From Streptomyces sp. NBC_01750 (lineage in GTDB: Bacteria; Actinomycetota; Actinomycetes; Streptomycetales; Streptomycetaceae): a stretch of DNA of 64,000 nt. Below are positions 50,112 to 58,398 of the stretch, piece after piece (the stretch's first letter is position 1; the number at the start of each line of letters is the position of its first letter). The DNA lies in assembly GCF_035918095.1 (NCBI RefSeq), contig NZ_CP109137.1, positions 7,194,001-7,258,000 of the forward strand, written 5' to 3'. The notes under the pieces are model-generated. The model saw nothing but the letters and a program-made list of their open reading frames with translations. It made no database searches and was not told the origin of the DNA. The translations under genes and the position numbers were made by a program.

Positions 50112-50129
50112 TGTTCGTTCGAACGAACA
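50112..50129. promoter_or_regulatory. 18-bp perfect palindrome, TetR-type operator
   Basis: TGTTCGTTCGAACGAACA reads identically on both strands. It lies 19 nt from each divergent start (SDR at 50093, amidase at 50149), and a TetR gene ends the amidase transcript. Binding by that protein is inferred. Confidence 0.8.
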
Positions 50130-50148
50130 ATAGGGAGGCGGGGCGGTC

Positions 50149-51579
50149 GTGTCCACAGATGAATTCGCCGGACTGGCAGAACACGTACGGATGTTGAGGG
50201 ACGGTCGGACCACGTCCGAAGAGCTGGTGACCAGCGCGATCGAGCGCATCCAGGCCAGCCAGAGCACCATCAACGCCTTCCGCTGGGTGCGCGGAGAACA
50301 GGCGCTCGCCGAAGCCCGTGACGCCGACCGGCGGCTGGCGGCGGGGGAGCGGCTGCCGCTCCTCGGCGTGCCGCTCGCCGTCAAGGACGACACCGACGTG
50401 GCCGGATTGCCGACGCTCTTCGGCTGCGACGGTGAACTCGCCCCGGCCGCCACGGACGGTGAAGCGGTACGGCGCCTCCGCGCGGCCGGCGCCGTGATCG
50501 TCGGCAAGACCAACTCCTGCGAACTCGGCCAGTGGCCGTTCACCGAGGGCCCCGCCTTCGGAGCGACCCGGAACCCCTGGTCGACCGACCACACCCCGGG
50601 CGGCTCCTCCGGCGGTTCCGCGGCCGCCGTCGCCGCAGGGCTCGTGCCCGCGGCGCTCGGCTCGGACGGCGCCGGATCGGTCCGCATCCCCGCGGCCTGG
50701 TCCCATCTCGTCGGCATCAAGCCACAGCGCGGTCGCGTCTCCCTGTACCCCTACGCCGACGCCTTCCAGGGCCTCGCGGTGAACGGCCCGCTCGCCCGCA
50801 CCGTCACCGACGCCGCCCTGCTCCTCGATGTGGTGCAGGGCCCGCACCCCGAGGATCTCCACCGGCCGGACGCGATCGACGCCTCCGCCGCCGCCCGCCG
50901 CGATCCGGGCCGGCTGCGCATCGCGCTCGCCTGGCGCCCACCGCTGACCCTCACCCGCGCCATGCCCCACCCCGAAGTGCGCCGCGCCGTCACCGCACTC
51001 GCCGAGGCCCTCGCCCGCCTCGGCCACGAGGTGGAGGAGGCCAGGCCGCGCTACGGGCTGATCGGCCTCGCCTTCGTGCCGCGCGCCACCGCCGGGATCG
51101 CCGAAGTCGCGGCCCTGCACCCCGATCCCGCTCTCCTCGACCCGCGCACGCGCAGCGCCATGCGCAACGGCCGGCGGCTCGGCGGCCGTGTGGTGCGGGC
51201 CGCCCGCGCCCGTGAGGCCCGTCAGCACCAGAGGATCGGCGCGATCTTCGACACCTACGACGTCGTGATCACCCCGACCACCGCGGCGCCACCGCCGCGC
51301 ATCGGCACCTTCGACCACATGGGCGCCTGGCGCACCGACTCGACGATGGCGGCCGCGTGTCCGTACGCCTGGCCATGGAACGTACTGGGCTGGCCCGGCG
51401 TCAATGTGCCGGCCGGCCTCACCGCAGACGGGCTGCCCGTCGGCGCCCAGTTGCTCGGGCCGGCCGACAGCGAGGAGCGACTGATCTCGCTCGCCGCCCA
51501 ACTCGAGGCGGACCAGCGGTGGCACGAGAAGCGGCCGCCCGCCCCGGTGACCAGGGGGAGCGTGCCGGTGGAACAATGA
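50149..51579 (+). CDS. Amidase-signature hydrolase
   Basis: A 476-residue amidase with the Ser-cisSer-Lys triad: K79 in LAVKDDTD, S153/S154 in TPGGSSGGSAAA and the nucleophile S177 in GSDGAGSVRIPAAW. The C-terminal PGVNVPAGLTADGLPVGAQL is typical. It hydrolyses an unknown carboxamide. GTG 50149 has GGGAGG about 10 nt upstream. It overlaps the downstream TetR gene (ATGA) and is divergent from an SDR gene, suggesting a small TetR-controlled detoxification or nitrogen-scavenging unit. Confidence 0.92.
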   Translation: MSTDEFAGLAEHVRMLRDGRTTSEELVTSAIERIQASQSTINAFRWVRGEQALAEARDADRRLAAGERLPLLGVPLAVKDDTDVAGLPTLFGCDGELAPAATDGEAVRRLRAAGAVIVGKTNSCELGQWPFTEGPAFGATRNPWSTDHTPGGSSGGSAAAVAAGLVPAALGSDGAGSVRIPAAWSHLVGIKPQRGRVSLYPYADAFQGLAVNGPLARTVTDAALLLDVVQGPHPEDLHRPDAIDASAAARRDPGRLRIALAWRPPLTLTRAMPHPEVRRAVTALAEALARLGHEVEEARPRYGLIGLAFVPRATAGIAEVAALHPDPALLDPRTRSAMRNGRRLGGRVVRAARAREARQHQRIGAIFDTYDVVITPTTAAPPPRIGTFDHMGAWRTDSTMAAACPYAWPWNVLGWPGVNVPAGLTADGLPVGAQLLGPADSEERLISLAAQLEADQRWHEKRPPAPVTRGSVPVEQ

Positions 51580-52172
51580 CCGTCATGTCCAACCCCGCCC
51601 GCTCCGCCCCGACCCGGCAGCGCATCATCACCGCCGTCCTGCACATCATCGGCAAGGACGGCGTCGCGGCGGTCACCAACCGGCGGATCGCCAAGGAGGC
51701 GGGCGTCTCGCTCGGCTCGGTCACGTACCACTTCGAGACCCAGCACGAGCTGTTGCGCGAGAGCCTGCTGCACTTCGTGCGCGAGGAGACCCGCCGCTTC
51801 ACCGAGCTCGCCGACCAGTGCCAGAGCGACGGCGTCGATATCGAGGGTGCCGCCGCCCTGGCCGGGCAGGTGGCGGGCGGCACGTCCTTCGACAGCGAGC
51901 ACATCGCGCCCTTCGAGCTGTACGTCGAGGCCGGCCGGGACGAGCGGCTGCGGGAAGCGGCCGCCGAGGCGTTCGCGGCCTACGACCGGCTGGCGGCGCA
52001 GATTCTCACCGGCCTCGGGGTCCCGGACGCCGAGCGTCTCGCCGCGACCACGGTGGCGCTGGTGATGGGCCTGCAACTGCGCAGACTGGCGACGGGCGGG
52101 CCGGCCGAGGACCTCGTCGACGCGCTGCTGCTGCTCGCGCGGGGCGCGGTCAGCCACGACGTCGGGCGGTGA
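51576..52172 (+). CDS. TetR-family transcriptional regulator
   Basis: A 198-residue repressor. The helix-turn-helix is at about 14-60 (RQRIITAVLHIIGKDGVAAV, TNRRIAKEAGVSLGSVTYHF) followed by a TetR ligand domain with ELYVEAGRDERLREAAAEAF and a closing LVDALLLLARG. Its start overlaps the amidase stop, so the two are made together, and it most likely binds the palindrome at 50112-50129 to control both divergent genes and itself. Confidence 0.9.
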   Translation: MTVMSNPARSAPTRQRIITAVLHIIGKDGVAAVTNRRIAKEAGVSLGSVTYHFETQHELLRESLLHFVREETRRFTELADQCQSDGVDIEGAAALAGQVAGGTSFDSEHIAPFELYVEAGRDERLREAAAEAFAAYDRLAAQILTGLGVPDAERLAATTVALVMGLQLRRLATGGPAEDLVDALLLLARGAVSHDVGR

Positions 52173-52395
52173 CCGGCCGCATCCCGGCGCGCGGCACGAC
52201 CCTGCGGCCGGCCTCTGCGCGAACTCCTCGAGCGGGCCCACACGGGGGCATTGCGGTCGCCGCGACGGCTGACGGCGACGATCGCCCGCTGCCCCGGACA
52301 TGGACCGTGGCCCGCATCACCAGGACCTCCCGGCCGCCGGGGGTTCGAACGGGCCCTACCGCGCCGGAAGTTGATCGGTCCCCGGACCCGACCGG

Positions 52396-53187
52396 TCAGT
52401 CGCGGTTGAGCACGAGATCCACGACCGGGCGGTACGCGTCCTCCTCCGCGCCGCCGAGTGTCGCGTGGGCGGCGATACGGAAGATCAGGGCGCGAACGAG
52501 CAGTTGACGCCAGTCGGGCAGATGCGCCCACCGGTCGAGCAGCCCGGGCCCGGCCTCGTACCAGCACAGCGCGTCGACGGCGACGACCGCCGAAGCCCAG
52601 GCCGCGGGCCGCCAGTAGGGCGGCCAGTCGATGATCGCGGGCGGCAGGCCGGGCTCGAAGACCACATTGCCCAGCAGATCACCGTGGATGATCTGGGCAG
52701 GAGCCGAGACGGGGCGCAGCGCGGCGAGCAGTGGTTCGAGCAGCGGGAAGTCCGGGGCCTGTCGGGTCTCCTGCCAGGCCAGCCGGTCGGCGTGCGACCA
52801 GGGGTTGTCGCGTACGCCGAGGAACCGCGGCCGGGGCAGGTCCGCCAGTGCCGCGTGGAATGCCTCGCCCGTCCGGATGACGTCGTCCGCGCGGTGTGGA
52901 TCGCTGGATCCGCCGATCAGCCGCCAGGCCTCCCAGCCGTGCGCCGCCCAGGACCCGTCGGCCGCCGGGACCGGCCGGGCCACCCGGAAGCCGGGGGTCT
53001 CCGGCAGATGGTGCAGCACACCCGCGCGCCACGCGGTCTCCGGCGCCGTCGCAACAGGCTTGAGCACCAGCGTGCCGGAGCGCCAGGCCGAACCCTGGCC
53101 GCCGGGGAGAAGGGCAGGCGCTTCGGCTGCGCCGAACGCCGTGAGCACAACGGAAGGCGGGGCAGGCGAGGCGGGGGATCGGCTCAT
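52396..53187 (-). CDS. Aminoglycoside-phosphotransferase-like kinase (TIGR02569 family)
   Basis: A 263-residue protein with the APH/choline-kinase fold. Motifs: SVVLTAFGAAEAPALLPGGQ-GSAWRSGTLVLKPV (nucleotide-loop and lysine region), the catalytic loop IIHGDLLGNVVFE and the metal site AIIDWPPYWRP. A C-terminal helical lobe follows. TIGR02569 proteins have no known substrate, and no resistance role is implied. ATG at 53185-53187; an in-frame start ten codons upstream is possible. Confidence 0.82.
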   Translation of the reverse strand: MSRSPASPAPPSVVLTAFGAAEAPALLPGGQGSAWRSGTLVLKPVATAPETAWRAGVLHHLPETPGFRVARPVPAADGSWAAHGWEAWRLIGGSSDPHRADDVIRTGEAFHAALADLPRPRFLGVRDNPWSHADRLAWQETRQAPDFPLLEPLLAALRPVSAPAQIIHGDLLGNVVFEPGLPPAIIDWPPYWRPAAWASAVVAVDALCWYEAGPGLLDRWAHLPDWRQLLVRALIFRIAAHATLGGAEEDAYRPVVDLVLNRD

Positions 53188-53219
53188 GGACGGGGAGCGT
53201 AGGCGGGCAGCCTGCACAG

Positions 53220-53463
53220 ATGCCGAACACTCGCCTCGTGCCCGATGAATTCGTGGTGGCGCGCGAACTCGACTGCGGGCCGTGCCGTCTCGAACCGCTG
53301 CGGCCCGAGCGCAACGAGGCCGGCCTTGCCGCGTGGACGTCGAGTATCGAGCAGTACGTTCGTGGGTACGGGCCGACCGTGGGAGTCTCGACCAGCCGCT
53401 CCACGAGGCGTCAGCGCCTGGCTCACCGCCGACTGGCCGTTCGCCGGGATCCGCTACCGCTGA
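53220..53463 (+). pseudogene. Decayed GNAT-family acetyltransferase gene
   Basis: The N-terminus MPNTRLVPDEFVVARELDCG, then PCRLEPLRPERNEAGLAAWTSSIE, matches a common Streptomyces acetyltransferase family. After about residue 43 the frame is lost. In the second frame AVRSWVRADRGSLDQPLHEA (about 53357-53416) and in the third VSAWLTADWPFAGIRYR with its stop (53410-53463) match the C-terminal end of the same family. The middle, including the acetyl-CoA site, about 100 residues, is missing, and at least two frame changes are needed, so the gene is a deletion remnant. Confidence 0.75.
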
Positions 53464-53479
53464 GGTTCGGTGCCGCGGT

Positions 53480-54046
53480 TCAGTACGGGTGCCGGTCGGG
53501 CTTCGAGCTCCACGCCTCGTACGCCGCCGCGCCCAACTCGGGGTGGATCTGCTCGATTTGGATCCTGCGCTCGTCGAGGGGCTTCATGAAGTCCTCGTAC
53601 TGGAAGGCGTCGTCGAATCCGATCTCGCGCGTGGCCTTCAAGTCGCAGCTGAAATAGACGTTGTCGATCCGCGACCAGTAGATGGCGCTCATGCACATCG
53701 GGCACGGGGCGCCGCTGATGTAGATCGAGCACCCTTTGAGCATCCGGGCCCGCTCCGGTATCGGGTCGGGGGATCCCTCCGGGCGGTCCACGTATTCCAG
53801 CGTGCTCTCGTTCTGGTGCTCCGGGGCTATGGAGGGTGCCTCGGGGTTGAGCCGCTGAACCGCTTTGCGAATGGTCTCCACTTCGGCGTGCGCGGTGGGG
53901 TCACCGGTGAGGAGTACGCGATTCTGCCCGCGGGCCAGGATCTCGCCGTCACGGGTGATGACCGCACCAAAGGGGCCGCCCCATCCCTCTTCCACGGATT
54001 CGGTGGCCAGTCGTACCGCCTCGGTCAGAAACTCCTTGTGCCCCAT
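53480..54046 (-). CDS. Nucleoside deaminase family protein (guanine-deaminase-like)
   Basis: A 188-residue zinc deaminase. HAEVETIRK (H53, E55) and PCPMCMSAIYW (C115, C118) supply the zinc ligands and catalytic glutamate. About 60 residues separate HAE from PCxxC, more than in typical guanine deaminases (near 28-35), because of an insert rich in Pro/Glu (about 64-103). The end FMKPLDERRIQIEQIHPELG resembles guanine deaminases. ATG 54046 has GGAGG 6 nt upstream. Guanine to xanthine conversion would feed the purine route that ends in allantoin here, but the exact substrate is uncertain. Confidence 0.82.
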   Translation of the reverse strand: MGHKEFLTEAVRLATESVEEGWGGPFGAVITRDGEILARGQNRVLLTGDPTAHAEVETIRKAVQRLNPEAPSIAPEHQNESTLEYVDRPEGSPDPIPERARMLKGCSIYISGAPCPMCMSAIYWSRIDNVYFSCDLKATREIGFDDAFQYEDFMKPLDERRIQIEQIHPELGAAAYEAWSSKPDRHPY

Positions 54047-54089
54047 GGCAAACCTCCGCTTCATCGCTCACTGAGGTGGAATCCCCCAA

Positions 54090-54119
54090 TTGTCCGATAA
54101 CTCCCCTACGTAGTAGGCT
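54090..54119 (+). promoter_or_regulatory. Leaderless promoter with inverted repeat
   Basis: TTGTCC (54090-54095), 18-nt spacer, TAGGCT (54114-54119), then 7 nt to the ATG at 54127. CCTAC-GTA-GTAGG (54105-54117) is a perfect inverted repeat overlapping the -10, suited to repressor binding. Confidence 0.6.
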
Positions 54120-54126
54120 ACTCCGT

Positions 54127-55104
54127 ATGGGTGTTACTGCAAGCCGTGTCCCGGGCGGCAACGGGGCGACCGTGGTGACCTCCCAGAAAATCCGGGAGGG
54201 CCGGGTTGACGCCTATAAGCGCTGGCAGGAGAAGACCAACCACGTAGCCGAGGGCTTTGACGGCTTTGAGGGCGCGGAACTGTATCCACCGGACTCCGCC
54301 GAGGAGAACGAGTGGGTGGTGGTCTTCCGGTTCGCCCATGTCGAGCAGCTGACCGCATGGCTGGACTCCGGTGCGCGCCGCGACCTCCTGGACGAGGCGC
54401 GCCTGCTGTTCGAGGGTGCCCCGACGCAAGAAGTACTGGCCGGCGGAGCGCCCGCCCCTCAGGAGCAGGAAGTTGTCACGGCGGTCATCTCCCATTCCGT
54501 GCTGCCGGGAAAAGAACGCGACTTCGTGCGGTGGCAGGACAAAGTCCTGAAGGTGCAGGAAAAGCATCCCGGTTTCAGGGGGACCGAGTTGTTCGAGCCG
54601 GTGGAGGGTATCCAGGACAAGTGGGTGGTTGCTTTTCGTTTCGACACCCGCGACCACCTCGACGACTGGCTCGCATCCGCCGACCGCGAAAGGCTGCTGG
54701 AAGAGGGGAACCAGTACTTCTCCGCGTACCACGTACGCAAGATCGGGTCGGCGTTCAGCGGCTGGTTCCGCTTCGGGGAGGGCGACGAGGCAGGGATTCC
54801 GTCCAACTGGAAACAGGCCATGTCCGTCGTCCTGGCGCTCTATCCGACCGTGATGGTCCTGAATCTGACGGTGGGAAAGGTATTCGACGACTGGGGCATT
54901 CCCGGATATCTGAGCCTGTTCATCTCCAATGTGCTGAGCGTCTCCATCCTGACCTGGGTGCTGATGCCGCTTGTCAACAGCGCCCTCGCGTTCTGGCTGC
55001 TGCCCGACCGGGCACGTTCCGCGCGTACGCATGTGGCGGGCGCCCTGGTCGTGATGCTGTGCTGGGCTGTCTTCCTCTTGATTTTCGGCCTGACCACGGC
55101 CTGA
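54127..55104 (+). CDS. Double ABM-domain protein fused to a membrane domain
   Basis: A 325-residue protein. Two antibiotic-biosynthesis-monooxygenase-type ferredoxin-like domains (about 15-95: VVTSQKIREGRVDAYKRWQE, EWVVVFRFAHVEQLTAWLDS; about 115-200: TAVISHSVLPGKERDFVRWQ, KWVVAFRFDTRDHLDDWLAS) are followed by a linker and three membrane helices (about 238-320), with WKQAMSVVLALYPTVMVLN starting the first. Such ABM-ABM-membrane proteins exist in bacteria but have no assigned function. The cytoplasmic pair of domains could form one internal dimer. The promoter places the transcript start at the ATG. Confidence 0.82.
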   Translation: MGVTASRVPGGNGATVVTSQKIREGRVDAYKRWQEKTNHVAEGFDGFEGAELYPPDSAEENEWVVVFRFAHVEQLTAWLDSGARRDLLDEARLLFEGAPTQEVLAGGAPAPQEQEVVTAVISHSVLPGKERDFVRWQDKVLKVQEKHPGFRGTELFEPVEGIQDKWVVAFRFDTRDHLDDWLASADRERLLEEGNQYFSAYHVRKIGSAFSGWFRFGEGDEAGIPSNWKQAMSVVLALYPTVMVLNLTVGKVFDDWGIPGYLSLFISNVLSVSILTWVLMPLVNSALAFWLLPDRARSARTHVAGALVVMLCWAVFLLIFGLTTA

Positions 55105-55150
55105 CACGGCCTGACCACGGACTGACGACTAGTCGACCAATGGGGTCATC

Positions 55151-56548
55151 ATGGGCGGACGGACGCCGGCGCGGGCTATCGAGGGAGACATCGTCCGGCG
55201 GGGCGATCCCGGATACGAGAGCGCCTGGCAGGGCATCCTGTGGAACGGGATCAAGCCCCCGCGCTTCCCGGATGTGATCGTCCGGGTCGCCTCGGAACGC
55301 GATGTCCCGGAAGCCGTCGCACTGGCCCGCTCCGAGGGTCTGCGCATCGCCGTACGGTCGGGCGGGCACAGCTGGTGCGGCTCGCCACTGCGCGACGGCG
55401 GCATGCTCATCGACCTCTCCGCGCTCGGCCGGACCCATATCGACCCGGACTCCGCGACAGCGACCGTCCAGCCCGCCGCCACCGGCGGCACACTCGCAGC
55501 CGAACTCTCCCGGTACGGCCTGGCCTTCCCCACCGGGCACTGCGGATCCGTCGCCGTCGGTGGATATCTCCTCAGCGGCGGGCTCGGCTGGAATTCCGGC
55601 GCGCTGGGACCGGCGTGCGCGAGGGTGCGGCAGATCGAGGCCGTGACCGCTGCCGGCGAGGTCGTCACCTGCGACGCGAACGAGAACTCCGACCTGTTCT
55701 GGGCGGCGCGCGGAGCCGGCCCCGGCCTGTTCGCGATTGTCACCGGCTTCCGCCTCGCCCTGTACCCACGCCCGGCGGCCATCGTCACGACCACGTACGC
55801 CTTTCCACTGGCGGACGTCGTACCCGTGACCCGATGGGTCACCGCGGCCGCCACCGAACTTCCGCCGACCGTCGAGCTGTCCTTCGTGCTCGGCACCGCC
55901 GACCCGGCCATGTCGGCGGCCACACCGAGGCCCAAGGTGATCGTCGTCGCGGCCACCTCCTTCGCGGACAGCCAGGACGAGGCGACCCGCTCCCTCGGGC
56001 CGCTGCGGGTCTGCCCGCTCGCCGACCGTGCCATCTTCAGCCAGGCCGACGAACCGACCACCTTCGAGGCCCTCTACGACACCTCCGGGTCTCTGTGGCC
56101 GACGGGTCACCGCTGCAGCGCCGACACCCTGTGGTCGGGCGCGGACTACGAGATCCTGCTGTCCAGGCTCGCCCCTGTGGTCGCCACGGCCCCTTCGGAG
56201 AAGTCCCTGGTACTCGCCCCCGTGTCACCGGTCTCACAGGAGAAGACCCTTCAGCAGGAGATGGCCTTCTCGGTGCTCGGCGACAGCTATGTCGTTCCGT
56301 ACGCGATCTGGGACTCCCCGGTGCACGACGAGGCCAACATCGAGTGGCTGCGCCATGCCATGCGAACCGTCGAACCCCTCGGTACGGGCCACTACATCGC
56401 GGAAGCCGACCTCACGGCCGACCCCTCCCGGGCCCGCCGTTCCTTCAGCCCGTCCGACTGGGACCGCCTGGGCCGGCTGAAGGCGCGCTACGACCCCGAG
56501 GACCTCTTCTTCTCCTACCTCGGGCGATCGATAACCTGGGCCGCTTGA
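55151..56548 (+). CDS. Bicovalent FAD-linked oxidase (berberine-bridge-enzyme-like)
   Basis: A 465-residue FAD-dependent oxidase. The PCMH FAD domain (about 35-205) has RSGGHSWCG with H73 and FPTGHCGSVAVGGYLLSGGL with C131, the two residues that attach FAD covalently in BBE-like enzymes, and GLGWNSGALGPAC. The substrate domain ends with RYDPEDLFFSYLGRSI where BBE proteins have a KYDPxNLF-like motif. No signal peptide is present. It oxidises an unknown alcohol or amine using O2. It begins 46 nt after the ABM fusion gene and 27 nt before the GGT-like gene. Confidence 0.88.
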   Translation: MGGRTPARAIEGDIVRRGDPGYESAWQGILWNGIKPPRFPDVIVRVASERDVPEAVALARSEGLRIAVRSGGHSWCGSPLRDGGMLIDLSALGRTHIDPDSATATVQPAATGGTLAAELSRYGLAFPTGHCGSVAVGGYLLSGGLGWNSGALGPACARVRQIEAVTAAGEVVTCDANENSDLFWAARGAGPGLFAIVTGFRLALYPRPAAIVTTTYAFPLADVVPVTRWVTAAATELPPTVELSFVLGTADPAMSAATPRPKVIVVAATSFADSQDEATRSLGPLRVCPLADRAIFSQADEPTTFEALYDTSGSLWPTGHRCSADTLWSGADYEILLSRLAPVVATAPSEKSLVLAPVSPVSQEKTLQQEMAFSVLGDSYVVPYAIWDSPVHDEANIEWLRHAMRTVEPLGTGHYIAEADLTADPSRARRSFSPSDWDRLGRLKARYDPEDLFFSYLGRSITWAA

Positions 56549-56575
56549 CAGCTCCAAGCGGCGAGGTGACGCGCG

Positions 56576-58357
56576 TTGTTCACGACCCGGCCCACCCTCC
56601 AGGGCACTTTCGGCATGGTGTCCTCCACCCACTGGCTCGCCTCGCAGTGCGCCATGGCTGTCCTCGAGGACGGCGGCAACGCCTACGACGCCGCCGTCGC
56701 CGCGGGATTCGTCCTGCATGTCGTCGAGCCGCATCTGTGCGGCCCCGCCGGCGAGGTGCCGATCATCCTCGCGCCGGCTGACGGCGAGGTGCGCGTGCTC
56801 TGCGGGCAGGGGCCCGCACCCGCCGGAGCGACCGTCGGCCACTACCGCTCCCTGGGCCTCGAACTCGTGCCCGGCACAGGGCCGCTGGCCGCCGCCGTGC
56901 CCGGGGCGTTCGACGCATGGATGGTCCTGCTGCGCGACCACGGCACCAAGTCCCTCTCCGACGTGCTGCGTTACGCGATCGGATACGCGGAGGACGGGCA
57001 CGCGCCCGTCGAGCGGGTCGGCGAGACCGTGGAGAGTGTCCGCGAGCTCTTCGAGACGGAGTGGCCCTCGTCCGCCGAGGTGTACCTGCCGGGCGGCAGG
57101 GCCCCTGCCCCCGGTGAGCTGTTGCGCAATCCGGCGCTTGCCGCGACCTGGCGGCGGCTGATCGCCGAGACGTCCGGCGGCGGGCGCGTCGCCGGGATCG
57201 AGGCCGCGCGGAAGGTGTGGAGCGAGGGGTTCATCGCCGAGGCGCTGGTACGCCAGTCCGCCCGCCCCACCCTGGACACCAGCGGCCAACGCCACGCGGG
57301 CACGCTGACGGCGGCCGACCTGGCCGGCTGGTCCGCATCCTACGAAGCCCCGGCGACGTACGACTGGAACGGCTGGACCCTGTGCAAGGCGGGTGGCTGG
57401 AGCCAAGGTCCCGCATTCCTGCAGCAGTTGGCGCTGCTTCCGGAAGAACTGCCGGAGTACGGCTCGGCCGCCTACGTCCATCTGCTCGTCGAGGGCTGCA
57501 AGCTGGCCATGGCGGACCGGGAGGCCTGGTACGGGGACGCGGCCGAAGTGCCCCTCGAGGCGCTCCTGTCGGAGCCGTACAACGCGGGTCGCCGCGCGCT
57601 CATCGGTTACAAGGCCTCGTACGAACTGCGGCCCGGCAGCCCCGGCGGCCGCACACCCGTACTGAGCGCGCACGCCGGGGACGCGGCCGGCGGCGAGCCC
57701 GGATTCAGCCCCATGGGAGTCGGTGAGCCCACCGTCGCCAAGGACGGCGGGACCCGCGGAGACACCTGTCACCTCGACATCGTCGACCGCTGGGGCAACA
57801 TGATCGCCGCCACACCGAGCGGCGGCTGGCTGCAGTCCAACCCCGTCGTCCCCGAGCTGGGCTTCCCGCTCGGCACGCGCCTCCAGATGGCCTGGCTCGA
57901 CCCCGGCCTGCCCAACACCCTCACCCCGGGCCGCCGGCCCCGCACCACCCTCACGCCCTCGCTCGCGCTGCGCGACGGCGTGCCGGTGATGGCCTTCGGA
58001 ACGCCCGGCGGCGACCAGCAGGACCAGTGGCAGCTGCACTTCTTCCTGGCTGTGGCGCTCCGTCCGCCGGTACGCGGCGGGCTCGACCTGCAGGGCGCGA
58101 TCGACGCGCCGGGCTGGCACAACGACAGTTTCCCCAGCTCCTTCTACCCACGTGGTACGCGGCCGGGCAGCGTGACCGTCGAATCCCGGACGGACCCGGA
58201 TGTGATCACGGAGCTGCGGCTCCGTGGTCACGACGTGACGGTCGGTGACGACTGGTCGGAGGGCAGGCTGTGCGCGGTCGCCCGGGACCCGCGTACGGGC
58301 GTGCTGTCGGCCGCGGCGAACCCGAGGGGAATGCAGGGTTACGCGGTGGGGCGCTGA
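56576..58357 (+). CDS. Gamma-glutamyltransferase-like Ntn hydrolase, cytoplasmic type
   Basis: A 593-residue GGT homologue without a signal peptide. DGGNAYDAAVAAGFVLHVVE matches the large subunit; the expected cleavage and nucleophile Thr is in RGDTCHLDIVDRWGN; FGTPGGDQQDQWQLHFF replaces the GSPGG loop and is typical of YwrD-like proteins. The TTG at 56576 has GAGGTGA 6 nt upstream and gives the family start (MFTTRPTLQGTFGMVSSTHW). The glutamate-binding Arg region (CGQGPAPAGATV) differs from true GGT, so it may act on other amides. It is a distant paralogue of the enzyme at 33982. Confidence 0.87.
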   Translation: MFTTRPTLQGTFGMVSSTHWLASQCAMAVLEDGGNAYDAAVAAGFVLHVVEPHLCGPAGEVPIILAPADGEVRVLCGQGPAPAGATVGHYRSLGLELVPGTGPLAAAVPGAFDAWMVLLRDHGTKSLSDVLRYAIGYAEDGHAPVERVGETVESVRELFETEWPSSAEVYLPGGRAPAPGELLRNPALAATWRRLIAETSGGGRVAGIEAARKVWSEGFIAEALVRQSARPTLDTSGQRHAGTLTAADLAGWSASYEAPATYDWNGWTLCKAGGWSQGPAFLQQLALLPEELPEYGSAAYVHLLVEGCKLAMADREAWYGDAAEVPLEALLSEPYNAGRRALIGYKASYELRPGSPGGRTPVLSAHAGDAAGGEPGFSPMGVGEPTVAKDGGTRGDTCHLDIVDRWGNMIAATPSGGWLQSNPVVPELGFPLGTRLQMAWLDPGLPNTLTPGRRPRTTLTPSLALRDGVPVMAFGTPGGDQQDQWQLHFFLAVALRPPVRGGLDLQGAIDAPGWHNDSFPSSFYPRGTRPGSVTVESRTDPDVITELRLRGHDVTVGDDWSEGRLCAVARDPRTGVLSAAANPRGMQGYAVGR

Positions 58358-58386
58358 GCGGACAGCGCGATGTCAGCGGGCCGTGC

Positions 58387-58398
58387 TTAGCTGGAAAC
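58387..58398 (+). promoter_or_regulatory. -10 element of a probable leaderless message
   Basis: TTAGCT (58387-58392) is 6 nt before the ATG at 58399. Confidence 0.35.

Noticed and set aside
52396..53187. Aminoglycoside resistance gene
   Set aside because: The fold is shared, but the TIGR02569-like sequence has no established link to resistance.
56234..58231. A 665-codon minus-strand frame opposite the GGT-like gene
   Set aside because: The plus-strand gene has full-length family similarity; the minus frame does not.
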